64,000 nt of DNA from Caulobacter endophyticus (GCF_029543245.1 NZ_JARQWV010000002.1:62001-126000), one strand, 5' to 3'. Shown: positions 1 through 9,455, counted from the stretch's first letter. Notes: generated by a model from the letters alone, not told the origin. Made by a program: numbers and translations.

Positions 1-2463
1 GGTGGCGTTCACCGTCGGCGCGCCCGGCGTCGTCGAGGTCAGGTACTCGATCTGGGAGTCGACGTAGGTGTAGTTGGCCACCACGCCGAAGTTGCTCCAG
101 AAGCCCGGCAGGAAGGTGAAGGGCTGCTGGACGTTGATCTCGAAGCCCTTCAGGTCGCCGCCGTCGCTGTTGACCGGCTGGGTGACCTGGAACACCTGGT
201 CGTTGGTCGCGCCGGTGCCGGTCAGCAGAGAGTCCGGCAGGCCCAGGGTGTTGTAGACGGCCTCGCGGCGCAGGGTGGCCACGAAGGTGTCGATGCGCTT
301 GTAGAAGACGCCCAGCGCGATCATCGCGCCCTTCTCGCGGTACCATTCCAGCGAGAAGTCCAGATTGTCGGACTTCGTCGGGGTCAGGTACGGGTTGCCC
401 GAGCTGTAGCTGCGGTTGGCGCCCTGCACGGCCACGTCGCCGCCGGGCGACAGCGAGCCGATGCCCGGACGGGCGATGGTCTGGGCGGCGCTGACCCGGG
501 CCACGACGGTGTCGGAAAGGTCGGCGGCCAGATTGAACGAGGGCAGGGTCAGGTCGTAGTCGCGCTTGACCTCCACGCGCTGGATGGCGCCGGCCACGGC
601 GGCGTAGCCGGCCGATTCCTGCTCGGTGTGCACCCGGCGCACCCCGGCGTCGCCGCGGAACGGCAGGCCGAAGGCGTCGAACTTGAACTCGGCCTGCACA
701 TAGGCGCCATAGTCCTGCTCCTCGACCGCGCCGTACTGGCCGCGGGCGCTGGAGTTGTTGGTGTCGGTCAGGGCGTAGATGCCGCTGTTGCTGTAGATGC
801 CCAGCAGGGCGGCGTACTTGTCGATGTCGGGGATCAGCCAGGAGGTGAAGTTGCCCTCCGGCAGGTCCATGCCGCTGCCGAAGCCCGTGAACACCTTTGA
901 CACCGAGGCCAGCTGGGCCGGGGTCAGGGTCTGGACCACGGTCTCGCTGGTCCGGTACTGGCCGTAGCTGTCATACTCGAACTTGCGCCAGTCGAACCCG
1001 CCCTTGAGGCGCAGGTTGTCGTTCAGGTCCCACTCGCCATAGACCTTGGCGGTCGAGAACTGGTTCTCGACGAACTGCGGGCGGATGCGCACTTCCGAGG
1101 TGCCGTTGGTCGAGGCCCAGTTGGCCGGATCGGTCGGGTCGAAGCCCAGCAGGATCTGCGGCGCGCGGCCCTTGCGGAAGTCGTACTGGTAGTTGGCGCT
1201 GTTGGCCCGGTCGAAGGTGACGATGGTCGAGACCGGCTGGGTGAAGGTCGAGTCCGAATAGCCGGCCAGCATGCCGACCCGCACATTGGCGCTGAAGTCG
1301 TGCGTGCCCGACAGGGTGAACTGCTTGAACTCGGTGTTCAGCTCGTCATAGGCCGCCTGGGTGCGCAGATCGACATTGTCCATCCGGGCGGCGACCAGGT
1401 TGCCGTTCTCGACGACGCCGTCGCGGATGATGGTCTGCGGCTTGCCGGTGTTGGCGCGCGACAGGCCGATGGCCTGCAGTTGGGCTTCCTTCCGCGTGCC
1501 GGCCAGGTAGGCGTAGAGCGCGTCCAGCGTGATCTGGGTGTCGGAGGTGGGCTTGTATTGCAGCGAGCCGGCGACGCCGAGGCGCTTGGACTCGATGTCG
1601 TAGCTGACATAGCCGGGGATGCGCGGGGCGAAGAGGCTGCTGCTGTTGATCTGGGCGATGGTGTAGCCCGGCACGGTCGAGGCGCTGTTGAAACCGCCGT
1701 TGCTGGCGCCGGTGGCCCAGCGGGTGATGTTGGCGCCTTCCTCCTTCAGGTGGCGCTCTTCGTAGGCCACCGACAGCAGGGCGCCGACCTTGCCGTCGAA
1801 GAACACGTTGCTGGCCAGCACCGAGACGCGCGGCGTCGTCTTTTCCGACAGGTCGTTGTAGCTGGCGCCGGCCGACAGCACGAGCTGGGGCTTGCCGCTG
1901 TCGAAGGCCTTGGCGGTGGTCAGGTCGACCGTGGCGCCCAGCGAGCCTTCCTCGACGTCGGCCGAGGCGGTCTTGCGCACGGCGATGCTGTTGAAGAGAT
2001 CCGAGGCGAAGACGTTGAAGTCGAAGCCGCGGCCGCGGTTGGTGCCGCCGCTGTTGGCGGTGCCGCCGGTGGTGGAGATCGCCTCCATGCCGTTGATGCG
2101 GACGCGGGTGTATTCCGAGCCCAGGCCGCGAACGGTGATCTGGCGGCCTTCGCCGTTGATGCGCGAGATCGACACGCCGGGGATGCGTTGCAGCGACTCC
2201 GCCAGGTTCAGGTCGGGAAACTGGGCGATGTCCTCGGCCTTGATGGCGTCGACCACGCCGCTTTCGTTGCGCTTGAGGTTGATGGCGCTTTGCAGGCTGG
2301 CGCGGAAGCCGGTGACGACGATGGCCTCGACCTCGTCGGATGCGGGTTCGGCCGCCGGCGCCGGAGCCTCCTGGGCCATGGCGACGCCGGCGGCGAGAAT
2401 GGTGAAGGCCGAAGCGCTGGCGCCGAGCACGGCGCGCAGGCGGAGATTCCTGTTGGACGTCAT
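1..2463 (-). CDS. TonB-dependent receptor, C-terminus cut off by window edge
   Basis: Outer-membrane active transporter, visible for 821 codons from its ATG; the last barrel strands lie outside the window. The N-terminus is a signal peptide (MTSNRNLRLRAVLGASASAF, cleaved near AMAQE), followed by a TonB-box-like VEAIVVTGFRASLQSA and a plug domain with the GVSISRINGEGRQITVRGLG motif, then RINGMEA. That plug pattern is typical of the large Xanthomonas/Caulobacter-type receptor subfamily, many of whose members take up plant glycans or sugar acids. The gene is divergent from a sugar-acid permease across a 339-bp control region, so uptake of an oligo-uronate or aldarate is a reasonable inference; the ligand is not determined by sequence. 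Confidence 0.93.
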   Translation of the reverse strand, partial: MTSNRNLRLRAVLGASASAFTILAAGVAMAQEAPAPAAEPASDEVEAIVVTGFRASLQSAINLKRNESGVVDAIKAEDIAQFPDLNLAESLQRIPGVSISRINGEGRQITVRGLGSEYTRVRINGMEAISTTGGTANSGGTNRGRGFDFNVFASDLFNSIAVRKTASADVEEGSLGATVDLTTAKAFDSGKPQLVLSAGASYNDLSEKTTPRVSVLASNVFFDGKVGALLSVAYEERHLKEEGANITRWATGASNGGFNSASTVPGYTIAQINSSSLFAPRIPGYVSYDIESKRLGVAGSLQYKPTSDTQITLDALYAYLAGTRKEAQLQAIGLSRANTGKPQTIIRDGVVENGNLVAARMDNVDLRTQAAYDELNTEFKQFTLSGTHDFSANVRVGMLAGYSDSTFTQPVSTIVTFDRANSANYQYDFRKGRAPQILLGFDPTDPANWASTNGTSEVRIRPQFVENQFSTAKVYGEWDLNDNLRLKGGFDWRKFEYDSYGQYRTSETVVQTLTPAQLASVSKVFTGFGSGMDLPEGNFTSWLIPDIDKYAALLGIYSNSGIYALTDTNNSSARGQYGAVEEQDYGAYVQAEFKFDAFGLPFRGDAGVRRVHTEQESAGYAAVAGAIQRVEVKRDYDLTLPSFNLAADLSDTVVARVSAAQTIARPGIGSLSPGGDVAVQGANRSYSSGNPYLTPTKSDNLDFSLEWYREKGAMIALGVFYKRIDTFVATLRREAVYNTLGLPDSLLTGTGATNDQVFQVTQPVNSDGGDLKGFEINVQQPFTFLPGFWSNFGVVANYTYVDSQIEYLTSTTPGAPTVNAT

Positions 2464-2576
2464 CTGTCCCTCCCGATGCCCGTCTGCGCGGGCCGCTTTT
2501 GGAAGCCGGCTGAGCCTGCTTCTTCGTTGCCTGAACCATAGGAACGGGTTCGATCAGAGGGCCAATCCCAATCGGG

Positions 2577-2720
2577 TATGGACCTATGCGCGATGTGCAC
2601 CGATCCACAGGTTTCCGCTGCGGCGCCTGCCGCCTCGCGCGCGGGCTATCCTTTGACAGCCTTGGGTTTCGATGCGCGAGCCGGTTTGATCCATGTCGCC
2701 CGTGGATCGGTCCATAGGCG
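2577..2720. promoter_or_regulatory. Divergent control region with paired inverted motifs
   Basis: The 339-bp gap (2464-2802) between the divergent receptor and permease genes holds no credible ORF. TATGGACC (2577-2584) recurs inverted as GGTCCATA (2709-2716), and ACCGATCCAC (2599-2608) recurs inverted as GTGGATCGGT (2702-2711). Two sets of mirrored half-sites about 100-130 bp apart suggest a regulator binding both promoters, possibly by looping. The regulator is unknown; the LysR protein at 9456-10364 is one candidate. Confidence 0.4.
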
Positions 2721-2802
2721 ATTTGACTTAGACCTGGGCCCCGACGCCCCTTAGCGTCCTCCCAAAGCGCCGACGACAGAGCGGCGACAAGGGAGAGCGT
2801 CC

Positions 2803-4119
2803 ATGACCGACACCACCAGGCGTACCCGCGTGCGCTGGCTGATCATCGCGACGCTCTTCATCATCACGACGATCAACTACGCCGACCGCGCCACCTTCTC
2901 GATCGCCGGCCAGTCGGCGTCCAAGGAGCTGGGCCTCGATCCCGTGGCCATGGGCTACATCATGTCGGCCTTCGCCTGGGCCTATGTGCTGGGCCAGATC
3001 CCCGGCGGAGCGCTGCTTGACCGTTTCGGCTCCAAGAAGATCTACACCGCGGCCCTGGTTCTGTGGTCCAGCTTCACCTTGCTGCAGGGCTTCTCGGGCG
3101 TGTTCACCGGGCTCGCCGCCGCCGTCGCCCTGTTCTTCATGCGCTTCCTGGTGGGCCTGGCCGAGGCGCCGTCGTTCCCGGCCAACGCCCGCATCGTGGC
3201 GGCCTGGTTCCCGGGTTCGGAGCGGGGCACGGCCTCGGCGATCTTCAACTCGGCCCAGTACTTCTCGCTGGTCGCCTTCGCGCCTCTGATGGGCTGGCTG
3301 GCCCACGACTTCGGCTGGCGTTCGGTGTTCTTCGTCATGGGCGCGGTCGGCATCGTCGCGGCCTTCTTCTTCGTCAGGCTGATCCACAGCCCGGTCGAGC
3401 ACCCGAAGATCAACAAGGCCGAGTTCGACTACATCGAGGCCGGCGGCGGGCTGGTGCGGATGGAGGACAAGGCCGCCAATGCGGGCGCCGCCTTCACCTG
3501 GGCCAACGTCAAGCAGGTGCTGACCAGCCGCATGCTGCTGGGCGTGTATATCGGCCAGTACTGCATCAACGTGCTGACCTACTTCTTCGTCACCTGGTTC
3601 CCGATCTATCTGGTGAAGGCGCGGGGGCTGTCGATCCTGCAGGCCGGGTTCACGGCGGCCCTGCCGGCCCTGTGCGGCTTCGCCGGCGGCCTGCTGGGCG
3701 GGATGATCTCCGACCATCTGCTGAAGAAGACCGACAATCTGGACATCGCCCGCAAGACGCCGCTGCTGCTGGGCATGATCCTGGCCACCTGCATCGTCAT
3801 CTGCAACTACGTCGAACAGGAGTGGCTGGTCATCGTGATCATGGCCGCGGCCTTCTTCGGCAAGGGCGTGGCGTCGCTGGGCTGGGCGGTGGTGTCGGAC
3901 ACCTCGCCCAAGGAGATGGCCGGGGTCACCGGCGGCGTCTTCAACACCTTCGGCAACACGGCCGGCATCGTGACCCCGATCGTCATCGGCTACATCGTCC
4001 AGGCCACCGGCTCGTTCGACGGGGCGTTGATCTTCGTCGGCGCCCACTGCCTGATCGCCGTGCTGGCCTACTTCCTGATCGTCGGGAAGATCCAGCGCCT
4101 GCAACTGAAGGCGGCCTGA
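2803..4119 (+). CDS. MFS sugar-acid permease, GudP/ExuT-like
   Basis: Inner-membrane proton-coupled transporter of the anion:cation symporter branch of MFS, 438 aa and about 12 hydrophobic segments. The N-terminal stretch TINYADRATFSIAGQ, the following GLDPVAMGYIMSAFAWAYVLGQIPGG and LLDRFGSKK are very close to the glucarate/galactarate permease GudP pattern. A purine-rich stretch, GGGAGAG, precedes the ATG. Its TGA overlaps the ATG of the next gene (TGATG), indicating translational coupling. The nearby kdgD gene, which acts on 5-dehydro-4-deoxyglucarate, supports glucarate or galactarate as substrate, but hexuronate or galactonate cannot be excluded from sequence. Confidence 0.88.
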   Translation: MTDTTRRTRVRWLIIATLFIITTINYADRATFSIAGQSASKELGLDPVAMGYIMSAFAWAYVLGQIPGGALLDRFGSKKIYTAALVLWSSFTLLQGFSGVFTGLAAAVALFFMRFLVGLAEAPSFPANARIVAAWFPGSERGTASAIFNSAQYFSLVAFAPLMGWLAHDFGWRSVFFVMGAVGIVAAFFFVRLIHSPVEHPKINKAEFDYIEAGGGLVRMEDKAANAGAAFTWANVKQVLTSRMLLGVYIGQYCINVLTYFFVTWFPIYLVKARGLSILQAGFTAALPALCGFAGGLLGGMISDHLLKKTDNLDIARKTPLLLGMILATCIVICNYVEQEWLVIVIMAAAFFGKGVASLGWAVVSDTSPKEMAGVTGGVFNTFGNTAGIVTPIVIGYIVQATGSFDGALIFVGAHCLIAVLAYFLIVGKIQRLQLKAA

Positions 4120-5963
4120 TGCTCTCTCGACGCCATGTCCTGGCCGGCGCCTCGGCCCTGGTTCTCGCAGGGGTCGGCCGGACGGCCGGCGCCGCGCCCG
4201 CCGCCCTGACCGTGACCACGCCGATGGCCGCGCCCGAATGGGCCCTGTTGCAGCGCGAACTGCTGAAGGCCAACGAGGCGGCCTGCGAGGCCTTCTTCGC
4301 CCGCTATTTCGACGACCGCGGCTACCTGCTGGCCTTCGAGCGCTGGGGCGCCAACGACGGCCCCGACGACGCCATCGAGAACGTCAACGACTGGCCCACC
4401 CTGCACGCCCTGGGCGCCGGCGACCGCGTGCTCGAGCTGGCCCAGAAGGCCTTCGAGGGCAATGTCCGCCAGTACACGGCGGCCAGGACCAAGGACGTGC
4501 CGTTCGCCCGCGAGGGCATGTACTTCCGCGAGTTCCCGGTGATGAGCGACTGGCAGCACCTTTCCGAAGGGCTGTCGGTGTTCAACCTGCTGGGCCTGTC
4601 GGCGCCGAACGATCCGCGCTTCCGCGAGCGGGCGAAACGGTTCTCGGGCTTCTATACCGGCGAGGATCCGACCACGCCGAACTACGATCCCAAGCTCAAC
4701 ATCATCCGCAGCATGATCACCGGCAGCCGGGGTCCGATGCTGCGCAAGGCCACGCCGCTCGACTGGGCCGGCGACCCCTTCGACGTGACCCACTTCTACA
4801 TGGAGCACGGCGAGCGGTCGTACGAGGAGACCCTGCGCCACTATGACGAGTACGGCGACGTGGTCGGCGACAGCCCGCTGAATTTACAGGCCACCAGCCT
4901 GGTGATGAACGCCTACATGCTGGACCACGAGGCCAGGTACCGCGACTGGATCCTGAAGTACGTGGACGGCTGGATCGAGCGGGCGCGGGCCAACGGCGAC
5001 GTGATCCCCAGCAAGGTCGGGCTGGACGGCAAGGTCCCCAAGGATCGCTGGTGGAGCGGAACCTACGGCTGGGGCTTCTCGCCGGTGGCGCCGCACACCG
5101 GCCAGCGCGAGGATCGCAACCGCGTGCCGCGCGCCGTGGTCGGCTTCATGAACGCCTACCTGCTGACCGGCGACGACAAGTATCTCGACGTCTGGCGCCG
5201 CCAGAACGACGCGATCAACGCCCAGAAGAAGGTCGAGGGCGGCAAGGTCTCGACCCCGCGCATGTATGGGGCGAAGGGCTGGTATTCCTACGCGCCCGGC
5301 GAGTACCAGCCGAACGGGCTGGAGATCTGGTACCTGTCGATGAAGGGCTCCGACCGCGCCCGTGCGGCGGGCCATCCCTGGCTCGACTGGCTGGACGGCA
5401 AGGATCCCTCCTATCCCGCCAAGGCTCTGCGCGGCGACCTGGAGCGGGTGCAGGCCCGCGCCCAGGCCCAGCGCGAGGATAGCTCGACCCCCGACACCCG
5501 CCTGGCCGACGCCGCGCTCGATATCAATCCGGCCAGCGTCACGGCCCTGATCCAGCTGATGGAGGGCGGCATCCATATCGCCCGGCCGCCGTGGTCGAAG
5601 TCTTCGCCCTCGCAGGGCGGCGCGCTGCACTATGCGCGCCTGCGCTACTTCGATCCCGAGCGCCGCCGGGCCGGCGTTCCGCAGGACGTGGCGGCCCTGG
5701 TCGAACGCCTGACCGACGACGAGACGGTGGTCAGCCTGGTCAATCTCAGCCCGGTCTCGTCGCGCACGGTGACGATCCAGGGCGGCGCCTATGGCGAGCA
5801 CCAGATCCAGAGCGCGGCGATCGGGGATGGGGCGGTTCAGGCGCTCGACGCCTCGGCCTTCACCCTGCGGCTGGCGCCGGGCGCCGGCGCGCGCCTGACC
5901 CTGAAGATGAAGCGCCACGCCAACCAGCCGACGCTGAGCTTTCCCTGGGACAGGGTGGGGTAG
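4119..5963 (+). CDS. Tat-exported protein of unknown function in sugar-acid cluster
   Basis: 614 aa. The N-terminus MLSRRHVLAGASALVLAGVG is a twin-arginine signal (SRRHVL), so the protein is probably exported folded to the periplasm. I do not recognise the family. The body is rich in Trp, Tyr and acidic/aromatic clusters (WGANDGPDDAIENVNDW, DWQHLSEGLSVFNLLGL, DRWWSGTYGWGFSP), with a helical repetitive look like (alpha/alpha)6-toroid carbohydrate enzymes. Its last roughly 100 residues look beta-rich (VSLVNLSPVSSRTVTI), as in accessory beta-sandwich domains. The ATG overlaps the permease stop, so the two form an operon. A glycoside hydrolase, lyase or binding role in polyuronate use is plausible but inferred only from shape and context. 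Confidence 0.8.
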   Translation: MLSRRHVLAGASALVLAGVGRTAGAAPAALTVTTPMAAPEWALLQRELLKANEAACEAFFARYFDDRGYLLAFERWGANDGPDDAIENVNDWPTLHALGAGDRVLELAQKAFEGNVRQYTAARTKDVPFAREGMYFREFPVMSDWQHLSEGLSVFNLLGLSAPNDPRFRERAKRFSGFYTGEDPTTPNYDPKLNIIRSMITGSRGPMLRKATPLDWAGDPFDVTHFYMEHGERSYEETLRHYDEYGDVVGDSPLNLQATSLVMNAYMLDHEARYRDWILKYVDGWIERARANGDVIPSKVGLDGKVPKDRWWSGTYGWGFSPVAPHTGQREDRNRVPRAVVGFMNAYLLTGDDKYLDVWRRQNDAINAQKKVEGGKVSTPRMYGAKGWYSYAPGEYQPNGLEIWYLSMKGSDRARAAGHPWLDWLDGKDPSYPAKALRGDLERVQARAQAQREDSSTPDTRLADAALDINPASVTALIQLMEGGIHIARPPWSKSSPSQGGALHYARLRYFDPERRRAGVPQDVAALVERLTDDETVVSLVNLSPVSSRTVTIQGGAYGEHQIQSAAIGDGAVQALDASAFTLRLAPGAGARLTLKMKRHANQPTLSFPWDRVG

Positions 5964-5973
5964 AGCCCCCCAT

Positions 5974-6118
5974 TGTTCGTCATCCCGGACGGCCGAAGGC
6001 CGATCCGGGACCCTGGGCCGCCGCACTGGGTCGGCAACTGGAAGGGCGGTCGATCCGGCCGCCGCGCCCAGTCCCCCTGGGTCCCGGATAAGCCCTGCGG
6101 GCTTTCCGGGATGACGCG
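5974..6118. repeat. Intergenic palindromic repeat pair
   Basis: Most of the 182-bp gap between two genes is filled by mirrored copies of CGTCATCCCGGA...TCCGGGATGACG. The left copy carries GGCCGAAGGCC and the right copy GCCCTGCGGGC as internal hairpins. It resembles REP-like intergenic elements common in Caulobacter genomes and could act as a transcript end or mRNA stabiliser for the upstream pair. Confidence 0.65.
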
Positions 6119-6145
6119 TGTTTTGGACTTTGAATGGAGGGACCG

Positions 6146-7660
6146 ATGGTTCGTGTAGCGTCCGCCGCGATCGTCGCGGCCTTGCTGGCCTCGCCGGCCC
6201 TGGCTCAGGACCCCAAGCCCATCGCGGCCGTGGCCGCCGGCGGGCCGGCCCAGGGAGCGGCGGCGACCGAGCTCTTGCTGGTGGACCGCGACGCCGACGA
6301 CGGCGCCAAGGGCTCGCTGCGCTGGGCGATCGAGACCAGCAACGCCGAGCCTGGCCGCTATCGCATCGAGATCGCCGCCCCGGCCATCGTGCTGAAATCG
6401 GCCCTGCCGCCGATCAAGGGCCCGGTCAGCATCGAGGGCCAGGCCTTCGCCCGCACTGGCGGCCACAACGTGGTAGACGGCTCGGGCTACCTGCCGCGCG
6501 ACCTGAAGTCCTGCCCCGGCATGGTCCAGGGCCAGTACGGCACCAATGTCCGCACCGCCAGCAATCCCGGTTTCGCTCTGGTCGACACCAAGGGCGTCAG
6601 CCTGCGCGGGCTGGAGATCCGGGGCTTCTGCATCGGCGTGCTGGTCTTACGCACCTCCAACGCGGTGATCGCCGACAATCGCATCGTGCGGAACATCGGC
6701 GGCGCGGGCGTGATGCTCAGCGGCGACGACGGCAAGGGCGGCTCGACCTCGCACACCACGCTCGACAACAAGGTGCTGCGCAACGCCTTCGTCGAGAACG
6801 GCGACGGCCTGGAACTGACGCGCGGCGCGGCCTTCAACCTGATCGCCGACAACAGCTTCGACGGGGGGACCGACAACCTGGAGCCTTCGCAGGGCATCGA
6901 GATCCTGTGGGGCAACGACAACACCGTCGTGGGCAACCGCTTTTCCAACTATTCCGACGGGCTGCAGCTGAACTGGGGCGCGCGCAACTACATCGGCGCC
7001 AACGTCTTCACCGGCAACGCCTTCGGGATCAGCGTCAGCGGGGCCGACAACATGATCGTCGGCAACGAAATCCGCGGCAACGGGATCGGCATCGCCGTGC
7101 GGCCCGAGGCCAAGGTCGCCGCCAACCGCATCAGCCGCAACGCGATCGCCGGCAACGGCAAGCCGATCAGGCTGTGCTCGGCAGGTGGCTCATGCGATCC
7201 GGCCATGGCGCGCGGCGGCATCGTCATCGGCCCGCCGGGCCTGGAGCACGCCAGCTTCGTCGGCTCGCGCGGCATGGGCGTGGTGTTCGACAAGGCCGGC
7301 GCGGCCCAGGTCTGTACGGCGCCGAACACGCCGGAGAAGTGCCATGCGACGCCGCAGTTCGGGCTGCTGCCGCCGAAGGTGAGCTCGGCTCGGGCGGTGG
7401 GCGGCAAGATGGCCGTGAAGGGCGAGGCGAGCGCGCCGGCCAATGGCGTGGTGTTCGTCGAACTGTTCGCCAGCCCCAAGGGCGGAACCGAGGGCGAGCG
7501 CTATCTGGGCACGCTGCAGGCGGTCGCCGACGGCCAGGGGCGGGCCGTGTTCGAGGGCCAGGTCGACGGCGTGGCCGCTGGCTCGGCGATCACCGCGACG
7601 ACGACCACGGCGGCGGGGGCGACCTCGGCGTTTTCGGCGGCGGTGGTGGTGGGGCGGTAG
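6146..7660 (+). CDS. Secreted right-handed parallel beta-helix protein
   Basis: 504 aa from the ATG at 6146, chosen over an in-frame ATG 12 bp upstream because GGAGGG sits 4 bp before it. Signal peptide MVRVASAAIVAALLASPALAQ. The body has repeated beta-helix turns with N/G/D ladders (NAVIADNRIVRNIGGAGVML, NTVVGNRFSNYSDGLQL, NMIVGNEIRGNGIGIAV), the PbH1/NosD-like pattern also used by pectate-lyase-fold enzymes. The start LRWAIETSNAEPGRYRIEI resembles polysaccharide-lyase-fold caps seen in choice-of-anchor and polymorphic repeat proteins. About 100 C-terminal residues form an Ig-like or fibronectin-like tail. I cannot point to a clear lyase active site, so enzyme versus binding protein is open. 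Confidence 0.78.
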   Translation: MVRVASAAIVAALLASPALAQDPKPIAAVAAGGPAQGAAATELLLVDRDADDGAKGSLRWAIETSNAEPGRYRIEIAAPAIVLKSALPPIKGPVSIEGQAFARTGGHNVVDGSGYLPRDLKSCPGMVQGQYGTNVRTASNPGFALVDTKGVSLRGLEIRGFCIGVLVLRTSNAVIADNRIVRNIGGAGVMLSGDDGKGGSTSHTTLDNKVLRNAFVENGDGLELTRGAAFNLIADNSFDGGTDNLEPSQGIEILWGNDNTVVGNRFSNYSDGLQLNWGARNYIGANVFTGNAFGISVSGADNMIVGNEIRGNGIGIAVRPEAKVAANRISRNAIAGNGKPIRLCSAGGSCDPAMARGGIVIGPPGLEHASFVGSRGMGVVFDKAGAAQVCTAPNTPEKCHATPQFGLLPPKVSSARAVGGKMAVKGEASAPANGVVFVELFASPKGGTEGERYLGTLQAVADGQGRAVFEGQVDGVAAGSAITATTTTAAGATSAFSAAVVVGR

Positions 7661-7688
7661 AGGCTTCGGGACACCTCCCGCGCTCAGG

Positions 7689-7826
7689 ATCCTCCCCCTT
7701 CTAGGGGAGGTGGCCCGGAGGGCCGGAGGGGGGACGTTTTCAGCTTTCGAGGCGGTGGAAGGTCAGCATCCACTTCCCCCTCCGTCGGCTTCGCCGACAC
7801 CTCCCCCTTCAGGGGGAGGATCTAGT
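7689..7826. repeat. Intergenic inverted repeats (CCTCCCCCTT family)
   Basis: Between convergent genes, TCCTCCCCCTTCTAGGGG and its neighbour GGCCCGGAGGGCC are mirrored by CTCCCCCTTCAGGGGGAGGA near 7801-7822, with GTCGGCTTCGCCGAC between. The same motif family recurs near 55,548 and, in variant form, at 48,513. Probably a dispersed REP-like element also serving as a bidirectional transcript end. Confidence 0.6.
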
Positions 7827-7832
7827 CAGCGC

Positions 7833-9398
7833 CTACGTCCCCTCCTTCATGAACGGCGCGACCGCGAAGATCTCGCGCTCTTCCTTGCGCGGATCATCGA
7901 CCATCGCCGAGGTCTCGTTGACCACCAGGGTCGGCCGGCGGGGCAGGGTGTATGGCTCCCAGGCCGGGATCGCCGCGCAGTTGGGATCGCCGGTGCGGGC
8001 GAAGGCCGCGAAGGCCGCGCTCATCTGGTCGCGGACCTTGATCGCCGCCGGGCCGGTGCCGGTCAGCGCGCCCTTGGCGGCCAGCGTGCCGAACACCAGG
8101 GCGATGTCGTAGCTGTGGTAGGCGCCCATCCGGGGATCCGTCTGGGCGCCGAAGTCCAGCTGGTACATCCAGGCCGGGGCGCCGATGCGGGCGCGCTGCT
8201 CGGCCTGGATCAGGTGGCCCGGCCACGAGCGCCCGGCGGTGGTGATGGCGAAGAAGAGGTCCGACGGACTGGCCTGCGGATAGAGCGCCCGATAGCGGCC
8301 GACCAGGTATTGAGGCGACATGTCGAGCACCAGCTCGTTCTCCAGCCTGCCCGGCAGCTCGTCCCAGGTCAGGGCGAAGTTCTTGGGATCGCCGCCCAGG
8401 AAGGCCTTGGTCTCGTCGTGAGTGTTGCCGATGATCATCGGGATATGCCCGCTTTCGCGCGGGGCGTCGGGATAGAACGGGTGGCGCGGCAGCACCCCAT
8501 GGTCCACGACAGACCAGAAGACGATGCCGCCCTTGCGCTCCAGCGGGTCGCGCATCTTCAGCGCCTCGACCAGCTGGGCGGCGGGCAGGGTCTTGAGCTT
8601 GTCGGTCTCGCCGGGCTTCAGGCCCAGCTTGTCCATGAAGGCGCGGGCGCGGATCGTGGCGTGGATCGGCCCCATGGCCGTGACGTGCTGGCCGCTCATG
8701 GTCGCGACCTTGTGGTAGAGGCCCGCCGCGCGCGGCATGGCCATCAGGGTCACGCACTTGGCCCCGCCGCCCGACTGGCCGAAGGTCATGACGTTGCCCG
8801 CATCGCCGCCGAAGGCGCCGATGTTGTCGCGCACCCATTGCAGGGCGAGGATCAGATCCAGGTTGCCGACATTGCCGCTGTCGGCCAGCTCGGGCCCGCC
8901 CAGCCGCGCCAGATAGCTGTAGCCGAAGGCGTTGAGGCGGTGGTTCACCGTCACCACCACCACGTCGTAGGTCTTGGCCAGCCATGTCCCGTCATAGAGC
9001 GGGCTGGAGCCCGACCCGTTCGCATGGGCGCCGCCATGCACGTAGAACATCACCGGCCGTTTGCGCCCGTCCGCCAGGCCAGGGGTCCAGACGTTGAGGA
9101 AGAGGCAGTCTTCGCTGGTCTGCTCGTCGGTCTTCAGCTGTGGCGAGGCCGGGCCGTAGGCGAGGGCGTCGGCGATCCCCTTCCAGGGCTGGGCGGCTTC
9201 CGACGGCTGGAAGCGACGCGACGAGGTGTCGGCGCCGTAGCGCACGCCCTTGAACACCTTGATCCCATCGACCTCGGCGCCGCGAACCCGGCCCGCCGTG
9301 GTGGTCGCCACCGGCGCGGCGCGACCGGCGGCGTTGACCTTCAGGGGCATGGCCAGGGCTGCGGCTCCGGCCAGCACGGCGCGGCGATCGAGGGTCAT
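7833..9398 (-). CDS. Type-B carboxylesterase (alpha/beta hydrolase), Tat-exported
   Basis: 521 aa. The N-terminus MTLDRRAVLAGAAALAMPL is a Tat-type signal. The carboxylesterase/lipase fold is clear: GVRYGADTSSRRFQPSEAAQPW, EDCLFLNVWTP, YVHGGAHANGSG (oxyanion loop), the nucleophile motif FGQSGGG (family usual GESAG), and the His region GAYHSYDIALVFG. The reaction is hydrolysis of carboxylic esters in the periplasm. It lies on the same strand downstream of lysR and kdgD and faces the beta-helix gene, so removal of acyl or methyl groups from plant polyuronates is plausible, but type-B esterases have broad and poorly predictable substrates. Confidence 0.87.
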   Translation of the reverse strand: MTLDRRAVLAGAAALAMPLKVNAAGRAAPVATTTAGRVRGAEVDGIKVFKGVRYGADTSSRRFQPSEAAQPWKGIADALAYGPASPQLKTDEQTSEDCLFLNVWTPGLADGRKRPVMFYVHGGAHANGSGSSPLYDGTWLAKTYDVVVVTVNHRLNAFGYSYLARLGGPELADSGNVGNLDLILALQWVRDNIGAFGGDAGNVMTFGQSGGGAKCVTLMAMPRAAGLYHKVATMSGQHVTAMGPIHATIRARAFMDKLGLKPGETDKLKTLPAAQLVEALKMRDPLERKGGIVFWSVVDHGVLPRHPFYPDAPRESGHIPMIIGNTHDETKAFLGGDPKNFALTWDELPGRLENELVLDMSPQYLVGRYRALYPQASPSDLFFAITTAGRSWPGHLIQAEQRARIGAPAWMYQLDFGAQTDPRMGAYHSYDIALVFGTLAAKGALTGTGPAAIKVRDQMSAAFAAFARTGDPNCAAIPAWEPYTLPRRPTLVVNETSAMVDDPRKEEREIFAVAPFMKEGT

Positions 9399-9455
9399 GG
9401 TCTTCTCCCGTCTTTTATCGTTGGGCCGAGCGCGGCCGACGGGAGGAGCGGCGCG

